The notes beneath the pieces were generated by a model that had not been told where the DNA came from, did not search any database, and saw nothing but the letters and a program-made list of their open reading frames with translations. A stretch of 64,000 bases of DNA from Pyronema omphalodes (taxonomy: Eukaryota; Ascomycota; Pezizomycetes; Pezizales; Pyronemataceae): positions 806,001 through 870,000 of the forward strand of contig JAJJXM010000003.1 of assembly GCA_024516155.1 (NCBI GenBank), written 5' to 3'. Of the stretch, positions 1 to 12,300 are shown in pieces (within the stretch, counting starts at the first letter, position 1; each line of letters begins with the position of its first letter). A program made the position numbers and the translations under genes.

Positions 1-298
1 CATGACTCCCCACACGCCCTAAAGCACATGTCCCTCACTCGGCTGTTCGTCCACTAGACACTCCAAGCTCCCACTCTGTTCGACATGCGGGGTCGTGTTT
101 CATCCCTGTGAAGCTCTTGCCGCGACGCGTGGTGAACTCTCGGATCTGCGCTGTTTGCTATCTGCTTTACCTGTCTAGCCGCACAGTCCTCAACAACCTT
201 ACCTCCCCCGTCTTTCCCATCCTCCAGTCTCCCCGCACCCAAAACCACCCTCAACAGCGGCCGCAGTACACCGTGGTACTGACGTTCGCATAAACAAG
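1..298. other. 5' flank of the Sin1 gene
   Basis: No supported gene. The stretch is moderately C-rich and pyrimidine-rich, as expected for a fungal promoter and 5' leader, and runs into the Sin1 start codon at 299. Short open frames on both strands show no recognisable protein. Confidence 0.5.
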
Positions 299-2864
299 AT
301 GTCGCTACTCCAGAATCAAGAGTTTGTGATCTCGATCTCCCACTTGTCAAGCTGTGTAACTAATCCTAGTAACCCCACGACAGCTTCGTTATCTATCGGA
401 TCCGAAGCAAATACGTTCAGTCTGCTAAGGATGGTGTTAGTGAACGACTGATAGGCGTGAATCCTACTACACTCAATATCCCCGCCTTCAAAAACGCTGG
501 TTGGGGTGTCGGCCAGGACATCAAGCGCAACTACTCCCCGCCCATCCCCTGTGGCCCCGCCGGCGAATACTTTGCAAGTGCTGCAGGACGAGCGTTCAAT
601 GAGGAGGCTACACCAGGTTTAGGAGGTCCTGGAGGCGACGAAACAAGTACATTGCTATCGCATTTCTCCAACGACAGTCTTGAAACAACCAATGCAAAGG
701 CACCCAAGTCCAACATCGCAAGACGCATTGAGATGCATCGCGAGGAGGACGATAGTTCGGATATGAGTGACGAGTCGGATGACGAGCAGGTTGGAGAGAG
801 GTAAGACGTATAGATATAATATCTGTGAATACTCTCTGATATGGAACGGCAGCTCGGACAAAACAGGTCAGAAAATTCATTTCGATTTTAGCAAGAAGGA
901 GCTCCCAGTGAGGCCCCGTGCTGGATCTTCGCCAATTCGAAATAATGGCCCACAAGTCTTGGTTACATCACCAACTTCTCTTTCCAAGGCTCGTTCTCGG
1001 CGTCTACGTGGTGGTTCTCATGGGGATGTCGACTACAAATCCGTTGTTACATCGGCTGCTGCAGATTTCGACACCATACCAGGAGCTGACGAAGAACTAT
1101 TGTCCTCTGGAGTCTTGAGAGCAGGGGGGGATCTTCACTCGGACATTGTCAGTAGAATGCGATCGTCCCCAAAATCCTCTTTACCTCGAGACAACGGCTT
1201 TGATTCCGGCGATGAATCGGACGCCAGTAGTACTATGTCTTCCGATTTTATGCCTACTGCAGATTCCAACCCTGTCGTGATCGGAAATTCTTTATCGCCA
1301 CCAGTTCGCGCCATACAGCGAACTTCACCGGCCGTTCTCAATGCACTGCCTCCGCCGATTCGACCTGTGTCTATGGTACAGCCAGTATCCATTTTAAGCT
1401 TGCTCTTAAAGGCCAAAGCGAATGAAGCGGATAGTCCATTGGATGCATACAGATATTTCTCCGGCAAGGGCGAACTTTCGCCAATTTATCTCAAGATTTA
1501 CATACCATTTGCCGGTGGTAGTTCGCCTTTTGAGTTTGTTCTCAGTCAAGTATCCAAACAGGGTACGGACGATGGTAACAGAAGCAAAGAAACAACTGTG
1601 GCCGATGCCATCGGGTTCGTTTTGTACAAGTATGCTGAAGACAAGAAAGAACCTGTCATGAAGGAGGATCTACTGGATATTAACCGTTGGGTCTTGCGTA
1701 TGGTGGATGACGGCGAACCAGATGACGATTTCCCACCATTGGAACGAACCCAGCCGATCAAGGCATACATGGTTAAACGGGCTGGACGAGGTGGACGATT
1801 GGCCGCAGCAAATAGGGAAACCAAGTTGGAGGGTGAATTCGCCCTGTGTCAGGCTAGTGAGGATCAATGTATGCCTTTCCATCACAAACGAGATCTTGAT
1901 TTGATGCTAATAAAACTCAGATGTGGAAAACTGCAAAGTCACTCCAATGGATAAACCGACTCCCAAGGCCCCAGCTCAGCCGGTACCCCCACCTACTGCT
2001 ATGTCTGATCATGCACCTTCCTTAGGACCCTCTCTACGCCAGGTAGCAATTGATACCGCAGCAGCCTCAGCAGCTTCTACTTCTACGCCTCGCACCGGGC
2101 CCTCCAAGATTCTACGTATACACACTTCCACTGTCGACGATTTCGCTCAAAGTATTTCCATCTGCGTTACCACTGACACATATATTGCTGAAGTCCTCGA
2201 TCAAGTATGCAAGAAGAAGCACCTCGATAAGTCGAAATATCTGCTCCGCGTTACCGGTGTATCGAACGTTGTTGCGCCCCTCGACCGTACAGTAGCATCA
2301 TTGGGCGAGCGTGCCGAATTGGATTTAGTTCGCCGAAGATTCGTTGGTGCATCCGAAGGAGGATTGGGTGATCGCCCCAGCTCTCCTTCAACTATTGACT
2401 CGCCCAATGCACCTCTCATCATCAGCTCATCTGCTACCGCTCGCTCAACTAAAAAGCAAAAGATTCTTCCTCCAGGTCTATGGGCTCCCGATATGCTGTC
2501 GTCCCGTGATTATCTCAAGTTTACTGTTTGGAGGAAGGCACAAATGAGCTTTATGTCAAGACACGAACGTATCCTTGCTATCGATGGAGAATACGTTCAC
2601 ATCATGCCGTCAGACCAAAAGACACTTCTCAATGCCTTCGAAAGCCAAACTAAAACCCGCAGCATCCATATCTCTGCAATCATCGGAGTAAAAACCTATA
2701 GAAAGGCACCAAGCAACTTCAAGATTATTGTGATGAGACAGCAGAAAGAAACCAAGCGATACGACTTTGAGGCCATGAACGAAGACCAAGCAGAGGAAGT
2801 TGTTCAGGCCTTGAAGAGAGTTACCAATGAGTACCGTATGGATCGTTCTAATGCGGGAATGTAA
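299..2864 (+). CDS. sin1: TORC2 subunit Sin1/Avo1 (CRIM, RBD-like and PH domains)
   Basis: Scaffold subunit of TOR complex 2, which recruits AGC kinases (Gad8/Ypk) at the plasma membrane. Exons by splice signals and frame: 299..355, 421..800, 892..1868, 1921..2864 (785 aa). The first exon reads MSLLQNQEFVI, and after intron 1 the frame continues KDGVSERL, which matches the conserved fungal Sin1 N-terminus; this decided the ATG at 299. Approximate residues: Ser/Asp-rich linker 60-300; CRIM domain 310-445 (LSPIYLKIYIPF, then an acidic ED-rich loop); Ras-binding-like fold about 534-612 (SKILRIHTSTVDDFAQ); Sin1-type PH domain about 659-777 (RDYLKFTVWRKAQMSF to the C-terminal helix). Introns start GTAACT, GTAAGA and GTATGC. 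The order CRIM-RBD-PH and the length fit the family, so the call is firm; intron 1 is the least certain junction. Confidence 0.93.
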
Positions 2865-4429
2865 GGAGAAGGAGAAGGAGAAGGAGGAGGAGGAGGTAAC
2901 CGCGCGTTTTAACACGATTGTATTAGAAGAACTTGGTTGGTTGGTTGGGATTGCATTCATTTGGGTGGGAAACTATATGTTGGCGTTTGAGAATTTATGT
3001 TTCTTTTTCTTTTTCGTTTCTTTTTCGTTTTTTTTTTTGATATACCATTCTGTAGGGAGTTTTTGAAAGCGCTCTGTACAATGCATAGATGCGAATCTTT
3101 GTTAGTAAATTCCGAATGGCAGAAATGCGTTCAATTAAGATATATCGGTATGATATGTACATATACGTGTAATTCACTTGTACTTGCTTTGTGCTTTGTG
3201 CTTTGTGATTTGTTTTTATGTCTTCTGGTGGCCAATGTGTAGCCCCAATGTGCAGGGAAAATAATGAGGAAATCCTTCTCAACAGAAATAAAATTTGTGG
3301 AATACAGTAGCCCTAATACTCATCACTCATTAGGAAGATTTCTCCGAAGCTTAATATATTCAGTCTTATAACCTCTCCAATCTGCTACTCAGAGACACAG
3401 GGGGTTGCTTCGTAAACTATAGTGAAAACTATGGTGGAAACTATAATGGAAACTATGGAAATTTATATATGATATATGATAGCAGATATGCATTTCCTTA
3501 ACGAGATGAAGAGATGATGAGATGATGAGATGAACAGATGAATAGATGAATAGCTGGCTCGACAACTAGCTGGCTCGGTTGTTTTATTCGGGAATTTGGA
3601 GATATCTATATGTGGCGTTGTGTGGTGGTATTTGGACATATAACTTCCATGAGTGAGTACAGAAAATAATTGAGGAAACATTTAACTATAGCGTATGCAG
3701 GATACATATGTTTCTACTAGTTCTAACGAATACATATACAAGAATAAGAATTAAAAAAAAAATAATGACTTGGAATATTGGAATATTGGAAATATTGGAA
3801 ATACTGGAATTACAAGTGGTAGGTCATTCTTCGGGCCGTAGCATACTCTCATTCTCATATTCAGCGGATGAAGATACAGATACAGCTGTACAGTTATACG
3901 TAAAAACATCAAAATCAAAAGATTGTGGGTAGGTAATACAGCAGTAGCAGCAGAAATAATCACAGCACCTTTTGGTCTCAAATTTCAATTATATCACTAT
4001 ATACAGATTCTTCGTAGTTACCCATCCCATACCCATCCCCATACCCATACCCATCCCCATACGCATAGCCATCCCCATACCCGTAGCCATTCATACAGAT
4101 CAGCAACTATCTTCCAAAGACATAACCAACAGAAACCGAAAAATCGACAACAAAATCGATGCTAAACTCATAATTTTCTATTATTGCTATCGGATGTGTG
4201 AACGTGTGAACTTTGGCTGGATCTTTGGGCTTTTGCACTTCTTTACCAGTCCTCGTCAGGCCTTGGCAGAGCTCGTCAGGTCTTGCCAGACTTCGCCAAG
4301 TTTATTCCACCTCACCCCTCTCCTGGTGCTGTACATGCATCCATCCCATCCACCCAAGCCAATCTCAATCACCCAAGCCAAGCCCAATCATCCATATCAA
4401 CTCAACCAGCCCAATCATCCATATCATTC

Positions 4430-4572
4430 ATATCATTCATATCATTCATATCATTCATATCATTCATATCATTCATATCATTCATATCATTCATATCATT
4501 CATATCATTCATATCATTCATATCATTCATATCATTCATATCATTCATATCATTCATATCATTCATATCATC
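4430..4572. repeat. 9-bp minisatellite (ATATCATTC)n
   Basis: About 15 near-perfect tandem copies of ATATCATTC. Because the unit is 9 bp, all three forward frames stay open and read as repeats of IHI, SFI or YHS. These are not genes. Confidence 0.95.
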
Positions 4573-5181
4573 CATATATCACCATACCGAGACCATATCT
4601 GATATCGCTTCAATGCATATGGTGTTATGCATATGGGAATATACATCTGTATATATCCAAGCCAAACCCATGTCCATCCATCCATACCCAAGCCTACCGA
4701 TAAGTATTTCCGTGTGGGTTGATGCGTGGGTGATTATCAGTGAAGCCTGGCGGAGGGGACTCGGTTGAGATGATATAGATATGGTTATGGTTAGTTATGT
4801 ACTGTGTGGGTTGGGGGATTTGAGCTTGGGAACTGGGGAACTGGGGTTGAAAATGCGCACGCGCAACAGTGGTGGCTGCTATGTATGCGTATGGAGTGAT
4901 ATAGAATAAGGCTAGAGGCTATTTATGGTTTCGCTTTTTTTCTTCTGTTTCGTTTCGATGTTTGAGGTTCGATCATGGTGGGATATGTGACTAGTCTAGA
5001 GATAGATATCCAGATATCCATGTGGGTGGTGTATTGTGTGCGGGCCGTGGTCCGTGTACATACATAAACGCAACGGAAACGGTGGTGGTGAGCAGTGAGA
5101 AGTGTGTACAACAACCATGGTGTACCATGATAAACCCGCGAAATCCCCGTCATGACTTCCCGAGCGAAAGTCGATGTCAGT

Positions 5182-5280
5182 TATGTATGTATGTATGTAT
5201 GTATGTATGTATGTACATACACATGGTGGACATACATATCATACATATCATACATACATACATACATACATACATGTACT
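5182..5280. repeat. TATG / CATA tetranucleotide tracts in inverted orientation
   Basis: A (TATG)n tract from 5182 is followed within about 20 bp by CATA/ATACATATC tracts to about 5275. The two arms are complementary, so the segment could form an imperfect hairpin. Confidence 0.85.
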
Positions 5281-7174
5281 GTATGCATACATACCATACC
5301 ACGAGCATAGTGCAGTTTCTTTTAGACTCGAGACTAATCGACGCTAGTAAAGGTATGCCGCACGACGTACGCCATGAATTATTTAGCGTCAAAAGCAAGC
5401 TCAGCCAAGAAGTGTGAATGAAGATGCTCCGCACCGCTCCGGTTATAACGCACGCCTTCCACAGTATGTATGGTGTACCGTAACCAGGCCACCCCTAGGC
5501 CACACACACACACACCAACCCAGTGCCCACCCCACCCCAAACCCAACCCATCCCACCCACCCACACCCACACCTGCACAAAAAAAAGCTCCTAGGGTTTG
5601 TGACAGGGTGCCGCTGGCTGGGTTTGATATATGGTGGGTAGATGGTGTATGGGTGGTAGTCTATGTAGCGTGATTGCCAGTTTAAAAGTAGTTAAAAGGG
5701 TAGCGCGGGGATGGAAGAGGCACGTTGGAAACGGACGAGAGATCTGCGGACGAGCAACGAGCGAGCAAATTGTCCGGATGAATGAGCCCCATACCCGTCT
5801 AAGGGGGCATGCAAAACTTTATTGGTAAATCAGTTGTGGAAGACGGGTGTTTCATGGGTAGGCGGGTAGCGTGTAGAGTCGGAAAGAAGCAGAGGCTGAA
5901 TTAAAAGAAAAAAAAGGCAAGTAGAAGGCAGCGTGTAGGAAAAAGGGTAGGTATGTAAGCTGAGGCTGAAGCAGGACAAGAAAGTATGGTAAACAGTGAA
6001 AAGGGTTGTAAGAGGTAAGTATATTAAGTAGAAGCACAGAGATCAAGTAGAAGCGCGTATATTAAGTTCAAGCACATAGATTCACGTAGGCGAAGAGTGA
6101 AGGGTATACATAGCAGAATAGGAAAGAAGAAGAAGAAGAAGAGGATAGTAGAAGGGAGGCAGAGGAAGAAGCAGAGGCAGAGGCAGAAGGTATGATATGT
6201 ATGCAAGCACGCAGAAGCAAGCAGTCTGGTTCCTCCCTCCTCCCAACTACATACATACATGCTCTGCTTATGTACGCACACCGCTATCTATCTAGTCTGA
6301 CGCAAACTGACTGGGCACCCACTCCCGCAGTCTCAGTCATGCAACACAGACTGGCAGACTGGCACCCACTCCCGTTGCGCAGACGACCGTCACCTCCTCC
6401 GGTTGTCCAAGGAAGAGGAAAAGGAAAAGGAAGGAAGGAGGGGAGGGAAGTTGCTTCAATTCCTGCAACCACCCACCCGACCCACCACCCAGCCCTGAAG
6501 TCCAGCGGCAGCGGAGGAAATAGAAAAGCATATCATCACTTGCTACCACACCAATGCGGCGAGCCGCTGGTGACAGTAATGTACTGTACTGTACTGTATG
6601 TACTGTACTCAACAATTGAAATCAACCATCGTTATTATCCCTCCTGGAATCGAGAAGAAGGAGGAGGAAGACGGTTCTGATTCGATCAAGTGGCATGGCA
6701 TCCGAATCACAATCGCCAATTGGTTCTTGAAACCTATATATAATATCCGGAGAAAGCCAACAAAAAAGACGTAAAATAAAATATTTCCTTGTTAACAGAA
6801 AGCTGAAGTTATTCAGAATTCAGATAAAGATGAATAAGGAGCGTCTTGCTGGATTGCTTGAAGGCCCATTCTCGACGGCCCAAGCTAGTGCAGGCTGAAG
6901 CATGTAGGGTAACGTCGTTGCCGGAGCGAAGCGAATTTATAAATGGAGGCACCGCTCTGCCGACACACGAGAGGTACAAAATTCTGGGCCAACACCTTAT
7001 GTAGGGGTATGATAGAGCGATATAGACTGGAACTAAGTTAGCCAATGGCTGGGATAGTACGCCTGACTACTGCCACCCGCCCTGGGCCCCCATCTTCCCT
7101 GTGTCCCTCACATACCGAACCAAACCTACCTCACGCAAACCATCACCACATCGCCTACCTCCATACCACCACCA

Positions 7175-7195
7175 CCCCCCCCCCCCCCCCCCCCC
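7175..7195. repeat. 21-nt cytosine homopolymer
   Basis: An uninterrupted C run in the leader or promoter region of the Cyc8 gene, within a CCA-rich stretch. Confidence 0.9.
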
Positions 7196-7328
7196 TTCCA
7201 CCCCATCCTCTTTCTTCCTAACGTGTTTTATTTTGCCTGTTATCCGATAGTTATCCTCCGCCATCCCCCCATCACCCTTCACCCTTCATCTATCTTCATC
7301 AACTTCTGTTCGATTCCCTCGTCGTCGA

Positions 7329-7352
7329 ATGTCGACCGCACAGGCGACCTAA
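7329..7352 (+). promoter_or_regulatory. Possible short uORF in the Cyc8 leader
   Basis: An ATG followed by six more codons and a stop (MSTAQAT), about 540 nt upstream of the cyc8 start. It matters only if the transcript starts upstream of it, which cannot be seen here. Confidence 0.25.
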
Positions 7353-7865
7353 CCCTCACCCTGACATCGACAAGACGGCTCTAACCCATCCACTCCCGCC
7401 CACACTCCCGTCCACCCGACTTACGGCATCCCGCAATTCCAGTTATCGCAATAACGCGGCAAACGAACGCTGACGAGCCCACCGCCTTAATATCTTTATA
7501 CGTCTGGATCGCGGTTACCCTGACTGCTACCCTGACTGTTAACACGACACGCCACCTCGCCTCTTACTCTATCTAAACCAGACAGAATCTCGATAGCACC
7601 ATAGCCACTCACCTCCGTGATCACCTGTGAATACCTTAGCTAGAGGATCTCTCTATCATCGGAGCTACCCTTACGACGATACGCTTCTACTATCGCCTCC
7701 ATTACTTGTCGGTTGTCGATCATTGTCGGCGCCTGACTCGCGAAAAGGAGAATACAAAACTTCTTCTCGGAATAGTAACACGATAAACTGCGCACTGCTC
7801 ACGTCTGTGCTGTATCTTTAAGCCAGTGTTAATCATAACAAGCGCCTATCCTACTAAGCCCGCCC

Positions 7866-10788
7866 ATGGCTACCGTCCAACACACAACATCCCCAGGCCA
7901 TGGCCAGCCACAATCCATACATCAGCAGGGTCCACCAATCGGTCAGGTTAATGGACACCCCGCAGCCCAGGCTTCCCAATCAAAGCCTCAAGTGTTTCAA
8001 CAGTTAACTCATGCAAATGAGTTAACTTGGATTCAAATCGGTATGTGTATTTCAGTCCATTTACTTGGGGAGCGCTCTTCAGAATGTCCTTCAATGTCCT
8101 ACTTTAATACAATCCAGACTTGATGTCAGGGTAACATAGGCTTGACTATCCTTAGAGTGATGTGTGGCGCATTCAATGACAACCTGCTATCAGGATCGCG
8201 CTGAGGACCGCGTTCGTAGTACCCATCCATTGCATCATGATGCTAATGTTTTTGTCGTTATTTAGGTAGTTGTACCGAACTACTCGGAGATTTGGATAGG
8301 GCTCTGCAGGCCTACGAAGCCGCATTACGAATGAATCCTTACTCTGTGTCGGCTATGAACTCAATTTCTTGCATCCTGCGCACAAAGGAACAATTCCCTA
8401 AAGCCGTTGATTACCTGCAGAGCATTTTGAACATGGAGCCAAGCAATGGTGAAATTTGGGGATCGTTAGGGCATTGTTATCTCATGATGGATGATTTGCA
8501 AAAGGCGTACTCTGCGTACCAGCAAGCTTTATACCACTTGCGGGATCCGAAAGTAAATCTCATTCACCTGCGATGCGAGTTCAGAGTTTATTTACTAACC
8601 GCCGGTAGGAGCCGAAACTGTGGTACGGAATTGGTATTCTATACGACAGGTATGGGTCTTTGGAGCACGCCGAGGAGGCCTTCTCCCAGGTTATGCGCAT
8701 GGAGCCGAACTTTGAGAAAGCAAACGAAATTTACTTCCGGTTGGGAATCATATACAAACAGCAGCAGAAGTACCAGCAGAGCTTGGAGGTATGCTCCTCT
8801 GAAATATATCCACGTTACATTCAAGCTGATCAAATATAGTGCTTCCGTTACATTGTCTCTGATCCACCCGGCCCATTAACAGAGGAGGACATATGGTTCC
8901 AAATTGGACATGTTCATGAGCAACAGAAGGATGTGTGTATACCCCAGTGCAGATCGGTTATTATGTTTAACTGACATAAATCAATAGTACAATGCCGCAA
9001 AAGATGCTTATATGCGGGTTCTCGATTCCGATCCGAACCATGCGAAGGTGCTTCAGCAACTCGGTTGGCTTCATCACCAGCAGAGCGGCGGATTTGAGAG
9101 TCAGGAACTTGCGATTGAATACCTGGAGAAGTCTGTTAGCTCAGGTATGACATCTTCACCTTACTGTACCGAACATTGGCTGACCTCCGATAGACAATAC
9201 TGATGCTCAGAGTTGGTATCTCTTGGGACGTTGCTACATGTCGCAGCAGAAGTATCCTAAGGCCTACGAGGCGTATCAGCAAGCTGTTTACCGGGATGGG
9301 CGCAATCCTACATTCTGGTGCTCTATCGGTGTGCTTTACTACCAAATCAACCAATACCGCGACGCTCTGGATGCGTACTCTCGTGCCATTCGCCTCAACC
9401 CATACATTTCCGAGGTGTGGTATGACCTTGGAACATTGGTATGCCTCACGACTCATATTGAGCAACTGGTTACTAACGCAATCTAGTACGAGTCGTGCAA
9501 CAACCAAACTACCGATGCCCTCGATGCCTACCAACGCGCTGCTGAGTTGGATCCTTCGAATCAGCACATCAAATCTCGACTGGCGCTTCTTCGAAGCGGT
9601 CAGAGCACAGGTGCACAGCATCAGTCAACCGCACCACCTCCTCAAGATGTTCATCCCCAAGCTTATCAGGCGACTGGCGTCAGTGGACCTCCAGGTCCTC
9701 AATGGGGCTCACAAGCACCTCAGCCACCCCCACCTCAGAGAACTCACCCCACTCCGACGTTGCCACAAATTCCCTCTCAGCAGCCTGGCCAGGGCTATAG
9801 ACCAAATGATCAGGGTCCTCTTCCTCCCCAGAGGCACATGAGTCCTGATCATCTCAGGCGCGATGAGACCGGTAGCAGACACACACCTATTCGCCGGGGC
9901 CCTTCTCCTTCGCCAAAATTTCCTAACCACTCTCCTCAATCATCTCAATACCCTCCTCCTCCCCCGTTACAGGCACAGCAGCCCCCTCAGTCGCAGCCCC
10001 AGTCACAACAGCCCGGTGCGCCCCAGCAACCCCCACCAAACAGAATCCTCAACCCTCACCACAGTGCAACTGGCTCTCAGCATGTTTTGCCTCCCGCTCC
10101 TAATGTCAATAGTATGACACTTCCCCCGTACCAGGGAACCGTTGGACGCGTAAGTCCTCCCCCGGAGGTGAAGCCAATTGTCGATGACCACCTTCCATCT
10201 CCCAACACTGGATATTCGCACAACCGGCACCACCAGCCTTCTCAGAGCAGCGGAATTGCTAGTGGTGCCCCTCCTCCAGTATCAGCGGCTATGGCCGCCG
10301 ACGCGGCGCAGAGGGAGCGGGATGAGAAGCTTCACCAGACCCAGTCGAATGTTCCGATCAAGAGGCAGCGCGAGTGGGAAGATGATGATGGTGTTGGAAA
10401 GAAGCAGCCTACGGAGGAGAACAGGGCTAGAATGGAGGATGTCCACCACCACCGTGGTTCTCCGCCACCCCAGCATAGACGGGATTCGGTTGAGAGGCAG
10501 CGGGAAGAGTACCACCACGCTCCCCCTGCACCTCACTCGATACACAACCACAATCATAACCAGCTACCCCCTATGTCGGAACCACGGATGCCGGAGCGAA
10601 GAGATGAACCAAAGGAAGTTATTGAGCCTGCGGCACGTAAAGTTGAAGAGGACGATGAATATGACGTTGATGATGAGGACGTGAAACGTGAAGGAGGACA
10701 ACCACCAAGACACAAGGAAAATAATAGCAGTCCGAATGCGAAAGGAGGAGCCAATGGCATTCCCAACGGAGGCGATAAAAGGGAATAA
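7866..10788 (+). CDS. cyc8: General transcriptional corepressor Cyc8/Ssn6 (TPR protein)
   Basis: TPR subunit of the Tup1-Cyc8 corepressor; it bridges DNA-bound repressors to Tup1 in the nucleus. Seven exons: 7866..8040, 8266..8552, 8609..8788, 8840..8932, 8988..9144, 9194..9438, 9487..10788 (812 aa). Residues 1-45 are Gln/Pro-rich. About ten tandem TPRs follow to about residue 418; examples of the 34-residue pattern are GDLDRALQAYEAALRMNP and PKAYEAYQQAVYRDG. The tail of about 390 residues is Pro/Gln/His-rich, with a basic patch (PIKRQREW) that could be a nuclear signal and an acidic stretch near the end (EEDDEYDVDDEDVKRE). All six junctions preserve the TPR frame. Intron 1 (225 nt) is the longest; the other five are 48-56 nt. 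A C-rich, probably long 5' leader precedes the start. Confidence 0.95.
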
Positions 10789-12229
10789 CTCTTGAGAAGC
10801 CCCAAAAAATAGTTGATTTGCCGTAAGGTTCGTCGGTATGCGGTTGCCATAGCCGGTTTTTGAATGGTTCGTGAGTTGGACTAGATTAGCGTTTTGCAGT
10901 TATCTTTGAAAATAGCTTATGGCGCTTGCCCTATGTTCTATGATGGGTCATTAAATATCGATAATTTTGGGTTTTGGATTTTGGATTCTGGGATTAGTTT
11001 TGAGAAGGATGAGCACATAGCCAGTTGGGCCAATACCCAGTCAGTTTTGAGAGATTGTGGAGATTTTTATCTGCTAGGTGTTTGTGTTGGGGGATGAGAG
11101 CAATTCCAACTGCTATTACAAAAATTTCCGTCTTTTTTTTTTGAATTGTGTTCAGCTTGTCATTGACTCTGATAAATGTTTGTTATGGGTTATTCTTGTT
11201 CTTTTTTTTTTTTTTGTTAAGCTTTTTTTTTGTTCATGTGTTTCTTTCTTTTTTCTCTTTTCTATTTCTTTTCTTTTTCTTATTATTACTTTTTTTTTTA
11301 CTTCCTTTCACTTCTTATTATGATATCCTGTATTACAATTATGATTCTGTTTGTTAATACAGTGATTTTTTTTCGTCATTCGGAAGATTTATAAGTTAGT
11401 TTCACTTCGCTTCGATTCACAAAAATTTATATCCAAATTTTTTTTTCTTATAGTAGTTGGTAGTGAGTTTTTTTCGGGATCTGGGATACGTGTATGTATA
11501 GTGTTGTTACAGTAAAAAAAAAACCGGGGTTTCATTTTACATAATCGTAACTATTACCCGGGCTTCTAAGACCTACATACATGTACGCGGGATAAGTTAA
11601 AAAAAATATCTTCGTGACGGTAGAGTATTCGTGTAGTGATTATGTGTGATTTTCGGTGGTTTATGATGAGAGTGGTTTATGATGAGAGTGGTTTATGATG
11701 AGAGTGGTTTGAATTTGAACTTAGGACCCTTAAACTTGAGTTTAGTTAGATTCATAACCCGTTATTTGATATGTACTATTTTTTTGTTATGTACCGGAAT
11801 CCTGCTGCATTGATGCCTCTGCCTCTGAGCGAACTGAGGATATTTATATGTACCATTGGTTCGTGATGGATAGGTTTTATGGATAGGTTCTGTGGGCGTG
11901 GTAAGAGGTAAGAAATTTTTTCTTTTTTTTTGATAAAAAAAACCGAACCTGAACCTGAACTTGAACCTGGGAATATTGTGAGTGTACATAAAAATAAAAC
12001 CGCAACAAAAAGCTGCCATAAAAAACTGCAATAAAAAACCAAAACTAAAACCAAAACCAAAATCACAAAAGAAGAAAAAAAACAAGAGGAGGGAATAGAA
12101 TAAGAAGAAACAAGAAGAGTTAAAAAAAAAATTAAAAAAAAAAAAAAAAAAAAAACGAAAAAAAAAGGAAAAAAAGAGGGGAAAAAAAAGATAAAAAAGA
12201 AATCAGGAAAAAGACAAAAAGAATTATAA
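10789..12229. other. T-rich then A-rich intergenic DNA
   Basis: No supported gene. The Cyc8 3' flank is strongly T-rich on the + strand (about 11130-11320). Three copies of a GAGAGTGGTTTATGAT-like unit occur near 11660-11705. From about 12000 to 12200 the sequence is A-rich. ORFs here translate to Phe or Lys runs and are not genes. Confidence 0.6.
12216..12220 (-). terminator. Pol III T-run terminator of the tRNA-Thr gene
   Basis: On the minus strand five T residues lie about 10 nt after the tRNA 3' end, the usual RNA polymerase III stop signal. Confidence 0.7.
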
Positions 12230-12300
12230 GCTCCGACGCGGATTTGAACCGCGGATCTCGACATTACTAGTGTCGCGCTTTACCCCTAAGCCACCGGAGC
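12230..12300 (-). tRNA. tRNA-Thr (anticodon AGT)
   Basis: Read on the minus strand, the 71 nt fold as a cloverleaf. The acceptor stem GCTCCGG pairs with TCGGAGC (one G-U). The D-arm is GCTTAGGGGTAAAGC. The anticodon arm CGACA / TGTCG closes the loop CTAGTAA, and the T-arm CGCGG / CCGCG closes TTCAAAT. The loop gives C32, T33, anticodon A34-G35-T36, A37. The anticodon complement lies at 12266-12268. There is no intron and no encoded CCA. C32 with G35-U36 is what Trm140-type m3C32 enzymes use in yeast tRNA-Thr; such an enzyme is encoded at 40937-42086. Confidence 0.95.

Larger units (their letters stand above)
2865..7865. other. 5 kb gene-free region with simple repeats and Cyc8 leader
   Basis: No supported gene. 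It contains Sin1 3' sequence, a CCCATA-type repeat near 4020-4095, a 9-bp repeat at 4430-4572, TATG/CATA tracts near 5182-5280, C-rich CA/CCCA sequence near 5500-5575, a purine-rich stretch near 5880-6190 and a 21-nt C run at 7175-7195. The last kilobase is C-rich and probably holds the promoter and long 5' leader of cyc8. The open frames here are repeat translations or unconserved. Confidence 0.6.

Noticed and set aside
3972..4768. Three overlapping ORFs of 129-243 codons
   Set aside because: Their length comes from the 9-bp repeat at 4430-4572, which keeps all frames open; the flanks are not conserved.
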